The notes: a model not told the origin generated them from the letters alone. A stretch of DNA of 64,000 nt from Cricetomys ansorgei (GCA_026225945.1 JAMJFZ010001258.1:13003001-13067000); one strand, 5' to 3'; numbered from the stretch's first letter, positions 45,776 through 57,985 are shown. Numbers and translations: made by a program.

Positions 45776-46019
45776 TCTTCCAGCCTTTATTATGGTGAAT
45801 TTTCCATTTCTCAAGTGAACAGAATTGCATAATGAAGCTCCCAATGATGCATGAGACATAGCCACCACTTTTATTAGAATAAAAACTAAGTGAACTTCTG
45901 GCCCCAGAGCTTGCTGCCCTGGTTGGGGTCATGCCACACAGTTTTTGCCAAAAGAAATTGCCTTGCCTGGTTACTTCCACCTTGTTCTTGTGTGACACAG
46001 AGAATAGTCCTTTCTGGTA

Positions 46020-46310
46020 GATGTGCATGATGCCTGGAATCTCAGCACTCCAGAGGTAGAGGCAAGAGGATCGGTAGTCTTCTGAGGTCATTCTTGGTTA
46101 CATTTTAAGGCTGAGGTCAGCTTGGGCTATGTGAAACTGTGCCTCAAAACAAAACAAAACAAAAATCAATCCCCCAAAACCTCTACTATAAAACAAACAG
46201 AACTCCCCCCCAAAAAATACTAATGTGTAGGGCATTGAGGTATAGTTAGTTCAGTGTGGTTGTTCTTAGTGTGTGGGGGCCCTAGGTTCCATTCTGGAAC
46301 ACAGCAAGCA
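46020..46310 (+). repeat. B1-like and ID-like SINEs, sense
   Basis: A B1-type body lies at 46020-46145 with an AAAACAAAAC tail. An ID-like sequence lies at about 46225-46310. Confidence 0.6.
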
Positions 46311-46799
46311 GCAGAAAGCCTAACTGACACACAGTCCAAAGGCTGCAGTTTACTTGAGCGAGACAGAGCCTGGGCACAGGTATTTCTTGACTGCTACCTT
46401 GGAGGTTCCGATGCTCAGTCAGAATTGAAAACCACTGATCTAAAGTTTCTCCCTGATCCGAGACAGGAGAAATTCTAGCTGCCAAGATGCCATGGAGGCC
46501 AGGGAGTGGAATGTCTCCAGACAGTCTGGTGTCACCTGCTGTTGCTTTAGCTGGAAGCACTGCTGGACAGACTCACTAAGCTGGAATCCCAAGAGTATTT
46601 GTGGATTTCTGAATGTTTAAATCTAGCAACTGACTTCAACTAGGAAAGACCTGGAGAACCCTGTCTCTGAGAAGGAAAAATCTGGTCCCTCCCTGCCTCT
46701 GCTGTTCTGACCTTTGAATCCAGAGTTCCTGGAGTATTGAACCAACCAGAGTTTCAGTCAGGTTGAAGGAAAGGGTCTTTCAAACAAACGAACAGTAGA

Positions 46800-46995
46800 A
46801 CAAGGGCTAGTGAGGTGGCTCACTGAGTCAGGGCACTTGTCGCCAAGTCCAATAGTCTGATTTGATCCCCGGGGCCCATGTGGTGGAAAGACAGGACTGA
46901 CTCCTGAAAGTTGTCCTCTGACCTCTACATGTGTACACCATGGCACACCCTCTCTAAATGAACAAATAGGTAGGTAGATAAATGTAATAAAAATT
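46800..46995 (+). repeat. B3 SINE, sense
   Basis: GGGCTAGTGAGGTGGCTCAC, CATGTGGTGGAAAGACAGG and GTTGTCCTCTGACCTCTAC are recognisable, with an A-rich tail. Confidence 0.9.
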
Positions 46996-47500
46996 TGTAA
47001 AAAACAATCCAAATACATGAATAGAATGAAGTCTCCAAATTATTAAGAATATTACCAAAAATTATTGTGTATTAGTTGCAGAATCAGTATGTAGGCAAGT
47101 AAGCAAAGGACTAACTTAGCAACTGGGACTCCACTTGACTTGAGCTATACATATACTCCTAACAGTGTCCACTCTGAAAAAAATGAGGCATCTCTCTATC
47201 CAGTTTTGGGAATAAGGGGGCTGATCCGGCCTAGACTGGTTTGGGCTGCATGCTCAGTAGGGCAAACTTTCCTCTGAATGAACTTTTAGTTAAAAACCTC
47301 TGTTTTCTGTCTCGTACCTATGCATAATTGGATGGACATATGAATAAAATCAGATGCACAGTGGGAAGGGTCGTGTGCAGTAGGAAAAAGGCCATGTAAC
47401 CAAGCCTGTCAGTCAAAACAGAGAACCACTCCCATTTTCCCCCTCAGCAACAAGCTCCTTCTTCCCTTAAACCCCATAAAAGGAAGACCCCCCCAACAGT
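46996..47500. other. Unique sequence
   Basis: Nothing recognisable was seen here. Confidence 0.4.
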
Positions 47501-47519
47501 AACGAGAACTTTCAAGTAG

Positions 47520-47725
47520 TGTTTTTTTAAGGTTTTAATTTCTTGTGATGGTTTCTGTGTGTGTTGTGATACGTGTGGGCTGGAACCCATGGAGTGGAGG
47601 TCAGAGGGCAGCTTTCTTGAGTCAGTTCTCTCCTTGATCCTTACGTGGGTTCAGGGGTCAAACTCACGCCACAGGTTAGCGAGCAGCTGTATCTTCCGAG
47701 TCACCTCTGTGGCCCATCTCCACTC
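47520..47725 (-). repeat. B3-like SINE, antisense, diverged
   Basis: GGAGGTCAGAGGGCAGCTTTC and the inverted head near 47700 are recognisable. Confidence 0.65.
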
Positions 47726-47729
47726 TTGA

Positions 47730-48310
47730 CAGCATGGCTGATTTGTATTAACTGCTTTGTGTTCGATCAAAGTCTCCTTGCCACTTTGCAGACAGTGTGG
47801 ATCTTTATTTTAATTCCTTGACTGTAACACCAAGAACCTAGAAACGTCCAGTCTGGGTACTGACCTCCAGTAACAGAGTCAAAATTCTGCATAGCCAGGC
47901 TGCTGACATCTTCCTTGGACTTGGAGTCAAGGTTCTAAAATGGCTCTATTTTATGCTATAGGGAGCAATTCAAATACCTTCTCTCAATTCCATGTGACCA
48001 CCCACCTCAGAGCACTGTAGCTCTCACTCCCTGGGAGGCTTAACAAGTATCTTCCATTTTGCAAAGTTTGGGATATTCAGTTTGGCTTTGAAGCTTGGTC
48101 TTCGGGACATACGTAGTGAAAACCCTCTCTGTGTCCAGGTTCTCAGGGCTTCTGTGGCAGCATCAGCAGGACTGGGAGATGAAGCCCTTCCCTGCTGCCT
48201 GTCACAGCCTGATGAGTTCTTCCAGAGACAGGTGAAGCTGGGATGCTTAACCAGGCCACGGAGCAGGATCGCAGGACTAGTCAATGAATCAAGGCTACAG
48301 TTTATTGATG
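47730..48310. other. Unique sequence
   Basis: No recognised repeat or coding exon was found here. Confidence 0.4.
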
Positions 48311-48317
48311 AGAAATT

Positions 48318-48440
48318 TTGCTAGGTGTGGTGGCACGTGCCTATAACCCTAGCACTTGGGAGGCCCAGGCAGGTGAAGATCATCAGACTGAGGCCAGCCT
48401 GGGCTACATTGGGAGACCGACCAGAGCAAGAAAGTGGGTC
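48318..48440 (+). repeat. B1 SINE, sense
   Basis: TAGGTGTGGTGGCACGTGCC and GAGGCCAGCCTGGGCTACAT are recognisable. Confidence 0.85.
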
Positions 48441-48931
48441 CCCAATTCAAGCTTTGTCCAGAAAGTGTACGAATACAAAAAAAAATTCTCTATTTGCTCC
48501 AAACAGCTGAAGAGTGTGCCAGTCAAAATTAGTCTCAGCCCTTACCACAGAGCTATCCTCATTTGCATAGCAGGAAATACCTGATGAGTGTACACAGAGT
48601 GGCTCAACCTAACCAAACAAAAACCCTCCAGCCCATGGCCATCCCTGACAAATCCCTTGCTCTGCAGCATCTGTGAGCTGGGTGGCGTTTTCTAGACAAT
48701 GTTTTATTCTATTCCCCATGGTGCTTTCTGACTCAGTGACAATTCTTCTGCTAAGTGCTGCGATTACAGATGTGAGCTACCACACCTGGATCTTTAGAGT
48801 TTCTAAGGACCCCCAGATGAGACCATAGGGTGGTTCCTGAGGTGCACTGTATAAGATTACAGACTAATGAGATAATGCAGGTCGCAGAGGTCAGAGAGTC
48901 CTTCCCATGCTAGGTCACAAGAAAGTTCAGA

Positions 48932-49520
48932 TAGGGCCTGGAGAGGCGGCTCGGCAGTTAAGCATACTTGCTGTTTCTGCAGAGGACCCAGGTTCTGTTC
49001 CCAGCATACAAGTGGCATCTCACAGCCGTTTGTAACTCCAGTTCCAAAGGATCTGATGACCTCTTCAGGCCTCCGCAGGCATGCATGTGGTGCACATGCA
49101 AACATTCATATATACAGGCAAAACACTCATACATATAAGAGAAATAATCTAGTAAAAATGTTAAAATGTATATTGAATGCAAAGAGAATTTATAATTTTG
49201 TTTGTGAGGTCTCTCAGAAAACTACAGGTTTACAGCTGAGAAAAGAGTAAGCTTAACCTCAAAGGTCACATGCTCTTGGGCCTAAAGCATGCCTTGTTCC
49301 TTTAGAGCCTTATTTTATTTTTTAAATTAATTGAGTTTTTATTTCATGTGTGTTGGTGTTTTTGCCTGAATGTATGTTTATATGTTTATATGATGTTTTC
49401 AGGTTCCTTAGAACTGGAGTTGCAAACAGCTCTGAGCTGCCGTGTGGGCGCTGGGAACTGAACCCAAGTCCTCTGGAAGAGCAGCCAGTGCTCTTAGCAC
49501 TAAGCTATCTCTCCAGCTCC
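48932..49520. repeat. B2 (+) and B3 (-) SINEs
   Basis: The sense B2 lies at 48932-49155 (GCCTGGAGAGGCGGCTCGG). The antisense B3 lies at 49315-49520 (CTTAGCACTAAGCTATCTCT). Confidence 0.85.
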
Positions 49521-49788
49521 AGCAGCCTTGTTTTAAATAGTGTTGAGTCAAGGAACATTGTCTCTGTAGGCAGTCTTCACAGGAAATTGTGTTGTTGTGC
49601 TGGAATTGTTCCCTCTCGGCTGGCAAGCATCTTCAACAAGATTCTGGGATCAGGGGCCCTTTCCCTTTCTCACATACCCTCAATTTCACCTGTCTTAATA
49701 TCCTGTTTCCAGTGACCTGTAGAATAGCATTGGCCAAATGCAGTGTCACAGACAGGACTTGGCCAGTGACTTCTGCTCCAGGGTTGAG

Positions 49789-50091
49789 TGTTGTGGAAAT
49801 TTATTTTTAGTTACGTATAAAATACTTGTTTTGTGCACTGTCGGATGGGGGTTTGCCTAGGCCTTAGTGTTTTGTATTGTCTGCAGGTGTTTGATTGCTA
49901 ATGATCTGCATGTGCTATCAGTGGAACACCTGAGGCGTTCTACTGAATGAATGAAAATGAATAAAATGAATAAAAAACACCTGCGTTTAGACACTCAGGG
50001 AGCCACTGTCCAGTATGGCGCTTGCCTTGATGAGTGATAGTGGTTCCCTCTTCTAAGGTTGGTGAGCTGCCTCAGTAGGTGAACTACCACA
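49789..50091 (+). mobile_element. Solo LTR, family A copy 2
   Basis: About 303 bp, TG...CA, flanked by GTTGAG (49783-49788) and GCTGAG (50092-50097), a 6-bp target duplication with one change. An AATAAA pair lies in ATGAATAAAATGAATAAA near 49960. No internal retroviral sequence was seen. Confidence 0.85.
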
Positions 50092-50097
50092 GCTGAG

Positions 50098-50520
50098 TGG
50101 GAAAGAAAATGAAGGGCTGCGATCTCACAGCTGGGTTTGTCCTCCATTGTCTTCAGGCTGAACTCAGACATGGACTAGTTCTGTAGTGAAGGAAAGGGGG
50201 AACAAAGGAAGGTGGGTGCTGGCTACAGAGAAGGACCGCAGGCCACTCCCAGGTAGAGCAGCCGTGAACAGAGGCATGCATTCCATCTTCTGGAGAGAGC
50301 CTGATGTCATACTTTGGGGAGACGTTTGACTATTATGGCTTTTCCAGGAAAGACAGACTGTGAAGGGCACGCAGCCCTTAGCTCTAGGTGTGCCTATATT
50401 TGTGCTGCATCTTCTCCCCGAGCAGAGATCTCACCACGTTAACTAATGTCCTCAGTCAGATTCCTGGACAACTTGATGGACACTGGTCTTAACCAGGTTG
50501 GCCTCTGCTTCCTGTTCTTT
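50098..50520. other. Unique sequence
   Basis: Nothing recognisable was seen here. Confidence 0.4.
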
Positions 50521-50524
50521 TGTT

Positions 50525-51170
50525 TTTCAATTAATTTAAACTTATGAATGTTTTTATTTTAATTTAAATGTTTTATTTTAATTTAAATTTATGAATGTTT
50601 TGCCTCCATAAATGTATGTACAACATGTTCATGCCCAGTGCCCAGGGAATCGAGAAGAGGTCATCAGGTCCCTCTGGAACTGGAGTTACAGACTTTTGTG
50701 AGCCACCATGTGGGTGCTGGGAGTCTAACCTGGCTTCTGTGCACGAGCAGCCAGTGCTGTTGACCTGCTGACTTGTGTCCCCTGGCCCTCTTGTTTTTGC
50801 TTGTCTGCTTGCAGTTGCTGCTTCCATTGGGCCTGCTGGTTTCCTGTCTCAGTGTGTGGGTGTGTGCAGACTAAAGTGATCTGTGGAGGTCAGAAGGCAA
50901 CTTGCATGAGTCATTTCTTTCTGCACGTGGCTCCAAGGGATGAAACTCTGGTCATAGGGCTTGGGGCAGACACCTCACCTCCTGAGTCATCTCTTTTTTT
51001 AAAGCTTTGCCTACTACTGGCTCCTGAGCACTAGGATTGAAGGCACAGACACTGTCTTTTTTTAGTCGAACTAAACTCATTATTTACTTATTCATTGCCA
51101 TGCTAAGGATCAAACCTAGCACTTTGCACATGCTAGGCAAATGCCTCACACTGAGTTACATTCCCCAATT
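50525..51170 (-). repeat. Antisense B3 copies and ID remnant
   Basis: An A/T-rich duplicated leader (TTATTTTAATTTAAA twice) begins an antisense B3 at 50525-50790. A diverged B3-type unit follows to about 51000. An inverted ID-like remnant is at 51075-51170. Confidence 0.7.
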
Positions 51171-51199
51171 GTAATGTTCAATTAAAGTCCTATTAAAAA

Positions 51200-52040
51200 C
51201 TAGGCACAGTGGCTCATACCTGTAATTTCACTACTTTGGAAGTGAAGGCAGGATCATCAAGGAGTTCAAGGCCATTGTTCAGCTTCAAATCAAATTTGGG
51301 GCTACCCTGGGCTACATACAGTACATGAGACAGTGTCCCAAAAATAAACGAGGACTGACAAGATGGATCAGTGGGTCAAGGTGTTTGTTTGACAGCTTAT
51401 GTCCCGGGACCCACATGGTTGAGGAAGAAAACCAACTTCCACTAGTTAACTTGACTTCCACATGCACCCATGGGCACATGCACACACAGGAAAAACCAAG
51501 TAGATGTAAACAAACAGTCCTGTTATTCTCAGAGTAGTAGGCACTTTGTTAGAATTGCCTTTTCATGAAAGAATTATGATAGTAGAAGGCAGTTTATTTT
51601 GATATTCTGCCTGGCAGAGTTAGAAGATGGCCACCCTATACAAATATCCACCATTGCTCTAAACAGGCTCTGTGTAGCACTGGCTGTCCAGGAACTCATT
51701 CTGTAGACCAGACTGGCCTTGAACTCAGAGATTAATGAGATCCACCTGTCTCTGTGTCAGAGTTCTGGGATTAAAGACATGCACCACCACGTCTCAGCCA
51801 CCCTTGCTTTTTGAATGCTACTAACTCACTTGGAATGGTGGCATGTCTGCCTGTAACCTCAGCACTTGGGTGATAGTGGCAGGAAGATTACTATAAGTTA
51901 AAGGTCAGCCTCGGCTACTAGGGAGTTGAAGGCCACTGTGGACTACAGAACCCTACTTGGGAGGCAGGGGCAGGAAGATCATTTCAGTCTAAAAGTCCAA
52001 GATCAGCCTAAACAAAGACTCGATCTCAAGCAAACAACAG
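51200..52040. repeat. SINE cluster: B1 (+), B3 (+), B1 (-), B1-like (+)
   Basis: The approximate positions are 51200-51345, 51345-51515, 51660-51800 (inverted) and 51830-52040. Confidence 0.75.
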
Positions 52041-52049
52041 TTCGTTTTA

Positions 52050-52175
52050 TTTGTTATTTCCATTTTAATGATGAGAAAACTAAGGCCTGAGGACATTAAG
52101 AAACTCGGCCAAGGTCGCAGCTAGTTAGCAACAGAGCCAGGAATGGAAGCCAAGAGGGGTTAGCTTTGGAATCCA
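52050..52175 (+). repeat. MIR SINE, well preserved
   Basis: GATGAGAAAACTAAGGCCTG, GCCAAGGTCGCAGCTAGTTA and CAGAGCCAGGAATGGAAGCC follow the MIR core closely. Confidence 0.9.
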
Positions 52176-52179
52176 TGCT

Positions 52180-52813
52180 CTTAATCCCCGTATCAGTATG
52201 CAAGATTAAAAAGCAATGTAGACTTTGTAATGTAATGATCTATTTTTAGACTCTGATACCAGAGAGAAAGTGTTTGTGGAATAAGCTGCCTGAACTCCTC
52301 TGAGCTGCTGTCTGTGTCAGTGATCTTCTTTGAGGTGTTTCCACAACACTCCTGGGGAAGTCAGAGCAGATGGACAACCGTTTGGCAGAGTCTTACGAGC
52401 CAGCAAAAGCAATGAACTTTGCGTAAGGTTAACAACCCCTTGGAGTGTGGAACCCGAGAAGTTATAGCCTGGGCTAGTAGTTTCCAAAAACATTTATTTT
52501 ATGATAACAATAGACATTTATTTAGAATGAGACATCTACAGACAAATCATCCTTAAATTGTGATTCAGGCTGAACCAGCTTCATAAACACACCTAGACCA
52601 GGCATGGCCACAGACCTCAACCACAAGGTCACTTCTGAGCTCATTCTTCTCCCTTTTCTTTCCTGAATGACGTCTTTCAGAGATAGCTCAGGTAGGATTT
52701 GTCCTCTGAATATCTCATCCACTGTTCCTTATGCAAGAGCCAGTGCCTCCTGGTCAGATGCAGGGTCTCCTAACCTTCTCGTGGCTTCATTCACATCTTC
52801 AGTCTCACGTACT
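52180..52813. other. Unique sequence
   Basis: Nothing recognisable was seen here. Confidence 0.4.
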
Positions 52814-52819
52814 GTATAA

Positions 52820-53151
52820 TGTAGCAGTAGGCTGCTGGGCGGTTCACCAAAGAAGACAGGGAGACATAACCATAGGTGTAAACTCTTTCAGACCTCAGCA
52901 GAGGGAACCACCATCATGGCAGGCAACATACTGGACAGTGGAACCCTGAGCATCTGAGCTCAGGTGTTTTTATTGATGCGGAATTCCTCAGGCATTCTAC
53001 TGATAGCACGTGCAGATCATTAGCAATCAAACATTCCCCACAGAAATCTAACACCTGCAGACAATACGAAACTCCAAGACCTAGGTAGCCCCTCACCCAA
53101 CAATGCACAAACAATTATTTTATACATAACTAAAAGTAGACTTCCTCAGCA
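52820..53151 (-). mobile_element. Solo LTR, family A copy 3, with perfect target duplication
   Basis: Exactly 332 bp, TG...CA, flanked on both sides by GTATAA (52814-52819 and 53152-53157). AATAAA lies on the minus strand. The 6-bp duplication is typical of class II (ERVK-like) integrations. The absence of internal sequence means LTR-LTR recombination. Confidence 0.92.
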
Positions 53152-53254
53152 GTATAACCTCACATTAACCCCAGTTTGTTGACTCCTGGAGCATTATAAC
53201 ATTGTCTGATACCATCTAGACACTGGTTTGACCTGAGCCAAAAACTTCTTTTTT

Positions 53255-53465
53255 TTAAGATTTATTTTTATTTATTTGTATGTGTCTCTCTGTGTATATG
53301 CCACATATGTATAGGTCCCTGCAGAGGCCAGAGGAGGTGTCAGATCCCTGGAGCTGGAGTTACATGCAGCTGTGGACCATCTGACTTGAGTGCTGGGAAC
53401 CAAACTCGGGTTCTCTAAAAAAGCAGGAAGCACTCTTAATTCCTGAGAAATCTCTCTAGCCACAG
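53255..53465 (-). repeat. B3 SINE, antisense
   Basis: AAGATTTATTTTTATTTATT, CAGAGGCCAGAGGAGGTGTC and the inverted head near 53440 are recognisable. Confidence 0.88.
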
Positions 53466-53899
53466 CAAAAACAATTTTTAAGACAACCAAGCTTTTTTTT
53501 TAGACACAAACCCACGTGTAGTTAATTATCTGCATATATACACAAGGTGATACATATGGGTACATATGAACACACAGATTAGCTCAGTTTCATCTGCTGC
53601 CTACTTTTCCTTTGCTAGGATTTGTTTTTGGACACTAGAACTCTTGTAGCCCAGGCTGGCCTCAAACCTCTCTGGATGCTGGGTCACAGGTATGCGTCAA
53701 CATACCATGCCCCTATGCTCTGTAACTGCAACAGAGTCCCAGGTCCTAGGAATTGGCTTACTTCACTTCCCATACCTGCTAAAACAGTGCTTAACTTGTC
53801 CTTTTAACATGGCTTTCTTTTAGATGGCTAATATCTGAACTAAAGAATTAATTGGAAGGAAATATTTTGGATTTGGTGAAAGTAAAAGTAATAAATTCA

Positions 53900-54385
53900 A
53901 TTATTGGGCCCGCAGAGATGGCTCAGCTGTTAAAAGCATACACTGCTTTTGCAGAGGACCCCAGGTTGGTTCCCAGCACCCATGTCAGATTACTAACGAT
54001 GGCCTGTAACTTCAGCTCTAGGGGAACCAATACCTGTGACCTCTGTGAGCACCTGCATATACCCTTACTCACATACATACACATATACACATAATTGAAA
54101 ATAAAATAAGTCTTAAAAAAAACTCAACTACTGACCTCTCATTTGAAATCAGGTTTCTTTACTTTTTGAAAATTTTTATTTTATGCGTATGTGTGTGCCT
54201 AAGTGTGTGTGTGTGCACCATGTGTGTGCAGGAGCCTGTGAAGGTCAGAAGAGGACATTGGATCCCCTGGAACTGGAATTATAGGCAGTTGTAAGTCAGC
54301 ATGAGGGTGCTGGGAACGGAACCTAGGTCCTCTGCAAGAGCAGTAAGCACTCTTAACCCACTGAGCTGTCTGTCCAGCACTCAGA
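53900..54385. repeat. B2 (+) and B3 (-) SINEs
   Basis: The sense B2 lies at 53905-54115 (CAGAGATGGCTCAGCTGTTA). The antisense B3 lies at 54165-54380 (CTCTTAACCCACTGAGCTGTC-like head near 54350). Confidence 0.88.
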
Positions 54386-54564
54386 TTGGTTTATCTTTAG
54401 CTTAGGAGTCAAGCAAGATAGCTGGTTAGGAAATAGAAGGCAATGAGAGAGGAAACTGGTCCCACCTCCTGGTTCTGACGCTAATGCCTCACTGGCTGAC
54501 ATCTGGGAGTTTTCAACACACGTGAGCAGATGCTCTGCACAAGCATCACCAATGAGGTCATTAA

Positions 54565-54885
54565 AAATGTCTGAGGACATGGCAGGTAGAGGGCTCAGGA
54601 GCCCCCGACCGCTAAGGATAGGTGATGGCTGTGGGGAGGAGAGTTAGTTTTCTGAGTTGCCCTGGGTAGCTTGACTACTCTCTGGTGGATGGCCCCACAC
54701 ACGTAGGTATATAGGCAGCACAAATTGGGCTTTGGGTTTTCTTAAAAAACAGGACATATGTAGATAAGGAGGGATGAAAGGCTGGGGAGTAGATCTGGGA
54801 TAAGTGGGAAGAGAATATGATCAAATTACATCGTATGCGTGTATGCAATTCTCAAAGAATTAATAAAAATGTCCTATTTTAATAA
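54565..54885 (+). mobile_element. Rodent Lx-type L1 3' UTR end
   Basis: GGTGGATGGCCCCACACACG, TATAGGCAGCACAAATTGGG and CAATTCTCAAAGAATTAATA are standard rodent L1 3' sequence ending in AATAAAAAT. Confidence 0.85.
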
Positions 54886-55410
54886 ATGGCTGAGCACTAT
54901 GGTTCAGTCTTGCTGTGCAAGCGTGAAGACCCAAGTTCAGTCTCAACTTACACATAAAAGCCAGGTGTGTTGATGTGCACTTGTGACCCAGTTCTGTAGG
55001 CAGAAGCAGGGGGGGTGTCCCCGGAGTGTGCTGGCTGGTAGTCTAGCCAAACTGATGAGCTCCAGGTTCAATAAGAGAACCTGTTTCAAAAGATAAGGTG
55101 ATCTGCTGGGTGGTGGCGATGTACGCCTTTAATCCCAGCACTTGTGAGACAGAGGCAGGCAGATCTCTGTGAGTTCGAGGCCAGCCTGGTCTACAGAGTG
55201 AGTTCCAGGACAGCCAGAGCTACAACAGAAACCCTGTCTTAAAACAAACAAACAAAAAAGGTAAGGTGGAGAGTGACTGAGGAAGACATCAGACATTGAA
55301 CTCTGGCCTTCATACATGAACACACATGGGCGCATACATATGCACATACAATCACACATGAATACGCACATGCACTGTACATGCACACACACACACACAC
55401 ACACACACAA
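54886..55410 (+). repeat. RSINE/B4-like, B1 and (AC)n
   Basis: A composite SINE lies at 54886-55090. A good sense B1 lies at 55100-55250. The resumed tail of the composite reaches an (AC)n run at 55385-55410. Confidence 0.78.
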
Positions 55411-55444
55411 TGGCTAATGAGTTATGCCTTAAGGCATAACTGTG

Positions 55445-55890
55445 ACACAGAGATCCATGTGATCAATGCTTTATCTCTGCCGACACTCCCTTCTCCAGCT
55501 GCAGGCCTGCACAATGTACCTAACACGCCCCTCTTCAAGGACAGAATCTGTGGATAAGAAGAAGCACACATTTTGCCAACTATCTGTAGTCAGTTGCTGA
55601 TTAAGTAGCTTCAAACCCCACCCCCCAATCACATACTTAATAGCTACTACTGTGTACTTTAGTAGCTGTTAACCTCAACTAACGCCTCTACTTGACTCCA
55701 AGTGTGTCTTGTCTGTCTGTGTAATAAATTCACCAACCTTGTTCCACTTTGACAGACTCTAGAATTGTCTGTGGCAGTATGTCAAGAACCTAGCTGCACC
55801 TTCTTGGAGGCCTTGGGTCTCTGAGGGCACTCCCCGGGCTGCCCAGAGGCACCAGCAAGTTCTAGTTCTTGCCTGCTGCTGATGGCAGAG
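55445..55890. other. Unique sequence
   Basis: Nothing recognisable was seen here. Confidence 0.4.
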
Positions 55891-55892
55891 GT

Positions 55893-56060
55893 GTTTGTGT
55901 GTGTGTTGTTGTTGTTGTGTGTGTTGTTTTGTTTTTGTTTCTAGAGACAGGGTCTCAAGCTTTGAGCTTACTATGTAGCTCAGGCTAGCCTTGAACTTGA
56001 GGTGATCCTCCTGCCTCAGTGTTTTACACACACACCCTGAGTGCTGGGTTACAGGAGTGC
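55893..56060 (-). repeat. (GTT)n-rich leader and antisense B1
   Basis: GTTGTTGTTGTGTGTGTTG then CTAGAGACAGGGTCTCAAG and an inverted B1 body are visible. Confidence 0.8.
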
Positions 56061-56074
56061 ATTCCTTGTCCAAC

Positions 56075-56490
56075 TAGGAGGACTTGTCACAGCAGGAGTG
56101 CTGTGGTGCTGAGTTACTGGGGCCTGGAACCTGCCACCTGTGAAGACAAAAGAGAGGGAGCCTCTCTTTTCAGAGAGGTGCTCTAAAATGAGTGACAGGG
56201 CCTTATGATCCCTGGTCCTGCAGCCGTTGTCAGTTGCTCTGGCTTCTTTCTGTACTTTTTACAATACATACTCAGTAGATTGTTGTTCAGAATGTCCTCT
56301 TGAGCTTGCAAACAAAGAAGCTCACAGAGTCAGCTGTTGCCTGGACAGCAGGCAGCCTAGAATAGTTCAGATTGGCTGCTACCATGGCAACATTGATTTC
56401 AGTCACAAGCAAGCTTTGGGTAGATAATGTTGTCAGAGAACACATGGATGGACCACCTGCCTCAGATCACCTGGGAATTTGTTTATTCTG
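56075..56490. other. Unique sequence
   Basis: Nothing recognisable was seen here. Confidence 0.4.
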
Positions 56491-56679
56491 CTTTGTTATT
56501 TAACATAGGGTCTCATGTAGCCCATGCTATCCTTGAGCTCTGAATTTATTCCAGGCTGGCCTTGAACTCCTGATTGCCATTGTGTCTTAAATCTTGAATT
56601 CCTAGGACTCAGGCCAGAGATTTTTAACTGTAGAACTGGGAGAGAGCCTAGAACCTACTGCTTAGGAAACTTCTGGGGG

Positions 56680-56920
56680 TAGGGGCTATGGCTCAGTGAG
56701 ATGCTGGCTGTGTAAGCGTGAACACGGTCAAATCCACAGCACTCGTGTAAGAAGCCTGGCGTGGTGTGTGCTGGAGAGTGGAGACAGGCAGACTGTGGGC
56801 TCACTGGCCAGTCAGTCTGCTGAACTAGCCAGCAACGGGTCCCCGTTGAAGATTTTAACTCCTGGTCTTCACGTGGCATGTGCTCGTGTGCACGTATTTG
56901 GTGTAAACCTATTTCAACCG
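56680..56920 (+). repeat. ID/RSINE-like SINE, sense
   Basis: GGGGCTATGGCTCAGTGAGA head and a B1/B3-like tail are recognisable. Confidence 0.55.
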
Positions 56921-56924
56921 GTTT

Positions 56925-57610
56925 CTTGTTATGTATGATCAAGTTTCCTAACATCTGTGTGATGAGTTTGCCTTGTACTCTCTGGTTTAAGGAATTTATA
57001 TGTAAAAATGTAAAAATGTAAAAGCAAAGAGAAGGCTTGAGCTGAGAGTGGATAGTGGGTGAGATAAGATTGTTCACAGGAAGCCTTAACAAGCCCGCCC
57101 CATCCTAAGGAGCCAGCCCCGCCCCCATCCTCACACCCTTTCACTCCTCACAAATGTCTGTGTCCAGAAAACAAATTCATTAAGGCTTTTATTTGCATTT
57201 CTTGTCTCCAAAATAATTATGTTTGTGTAGCTTCCTGGTAGCCAGCCAGAAGGCTGTTTACTGTCGTTGAATGGAACGCCAAGTCGAGAAATGAAATCAT
57301 TGAGAAAACGCTTTCACTGACTAATAATAGAGAGCCTAAATTTACCCGTATTTGTCATCAGATTGGCTTCCAAATACATGGGTAAATGCTCTCTCGACTT
57401 CTGATGGTAGCATGCCTCAGCTTTTTTCGTTCCAATCTGGGTGCTGATTAACCCAACAAGTACAGTGCCAGGCAGGCTGAAGTGTTCTGCAAGAGGCCTG
57501 CTGGTTCTGATTTCACAGTGAAAAGTCCAGCAACTTGTTACTTATTGTCCTAGTTCTGCTGCTGTCTAAGGGTCTTGATCGGCTTGTTTTCCCCACCAAC
57601 TAGAGAATTA
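56925..57610. other. Unique sequence
   Basis: No recognised repeat or exon was found here. The part 57180-57450 is AT-rich and could be conserved noncoding sequence. Confidence 0.4.
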
Positions 57611-57616
57611 GAAGAC

Positions 57617-57775
57617 AGGGCTGGAGAGATGGCTCAGCGGTTAAGAGCACTGGCTGCTCTTCCAAAGGACCTGGGTTTATTTCCTAACACCTACAGGGCA
57701 GCTCACAACAGCATGCAGCTACTGTTCCAGGCCATCCGGAGCCCTCTTAAGGCCTCCAAGAGCACCAGGTAGTGT
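57617..57775 (+). repeat. B2 SINE, sense, 3'-truncated
   Basis: GGCTGGAGAGATGGCTCAGC through GCTGCTCTTCCAAAGGACC is a near-consensus B2 head with intact tRNA-derived A and B boxes. Confidence 0.93.
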
Positions 57776-57781
57776 TTTTGG

Positions 57782-57985
57782 TGGCCTGGGATGGGTTCCC
57801 TTTCCCTAATTTTGGGTTGATCAGCTTAAACAGAGAAAGAAGATTTGAGAAGTCCATAGCTTCAGATAGATACGTGTTTTTGATGGGATGGGGCAGGACC
57901 TTTTCCATAATCCAAGGTTGGTCAAGTTAGACAAAGAAAGGGGAGCTGATATGTTTACAGCTTTGAGTACACATGTTCAGGACCG
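57782..57985. repeat. Diverged ~98-bp tandem repeat
   Basis: Two imperfect units share the order GGGATGGG, TTTCC, TTGGTCA/TTGATCA, AAAGAA, AGCTTCAGATA/AGCTTTGAGTA and then ACGTGTT/ACATGTT. It may be LTR or ERV U3 sequence. Confidence 0.5.

Noticed and set aside
45205..45868. Cys/Val- and His/Thr-repeat open frames of 100-185 codons
   Set aside because: They are translations of the TG/CA array on both strands.
57617..57690. tRNA-like A and B boxes
   Set aside because: They belong to B2 SINEs, as at several other positions; no cloverleaf of a functional tRNA gene was recognised.
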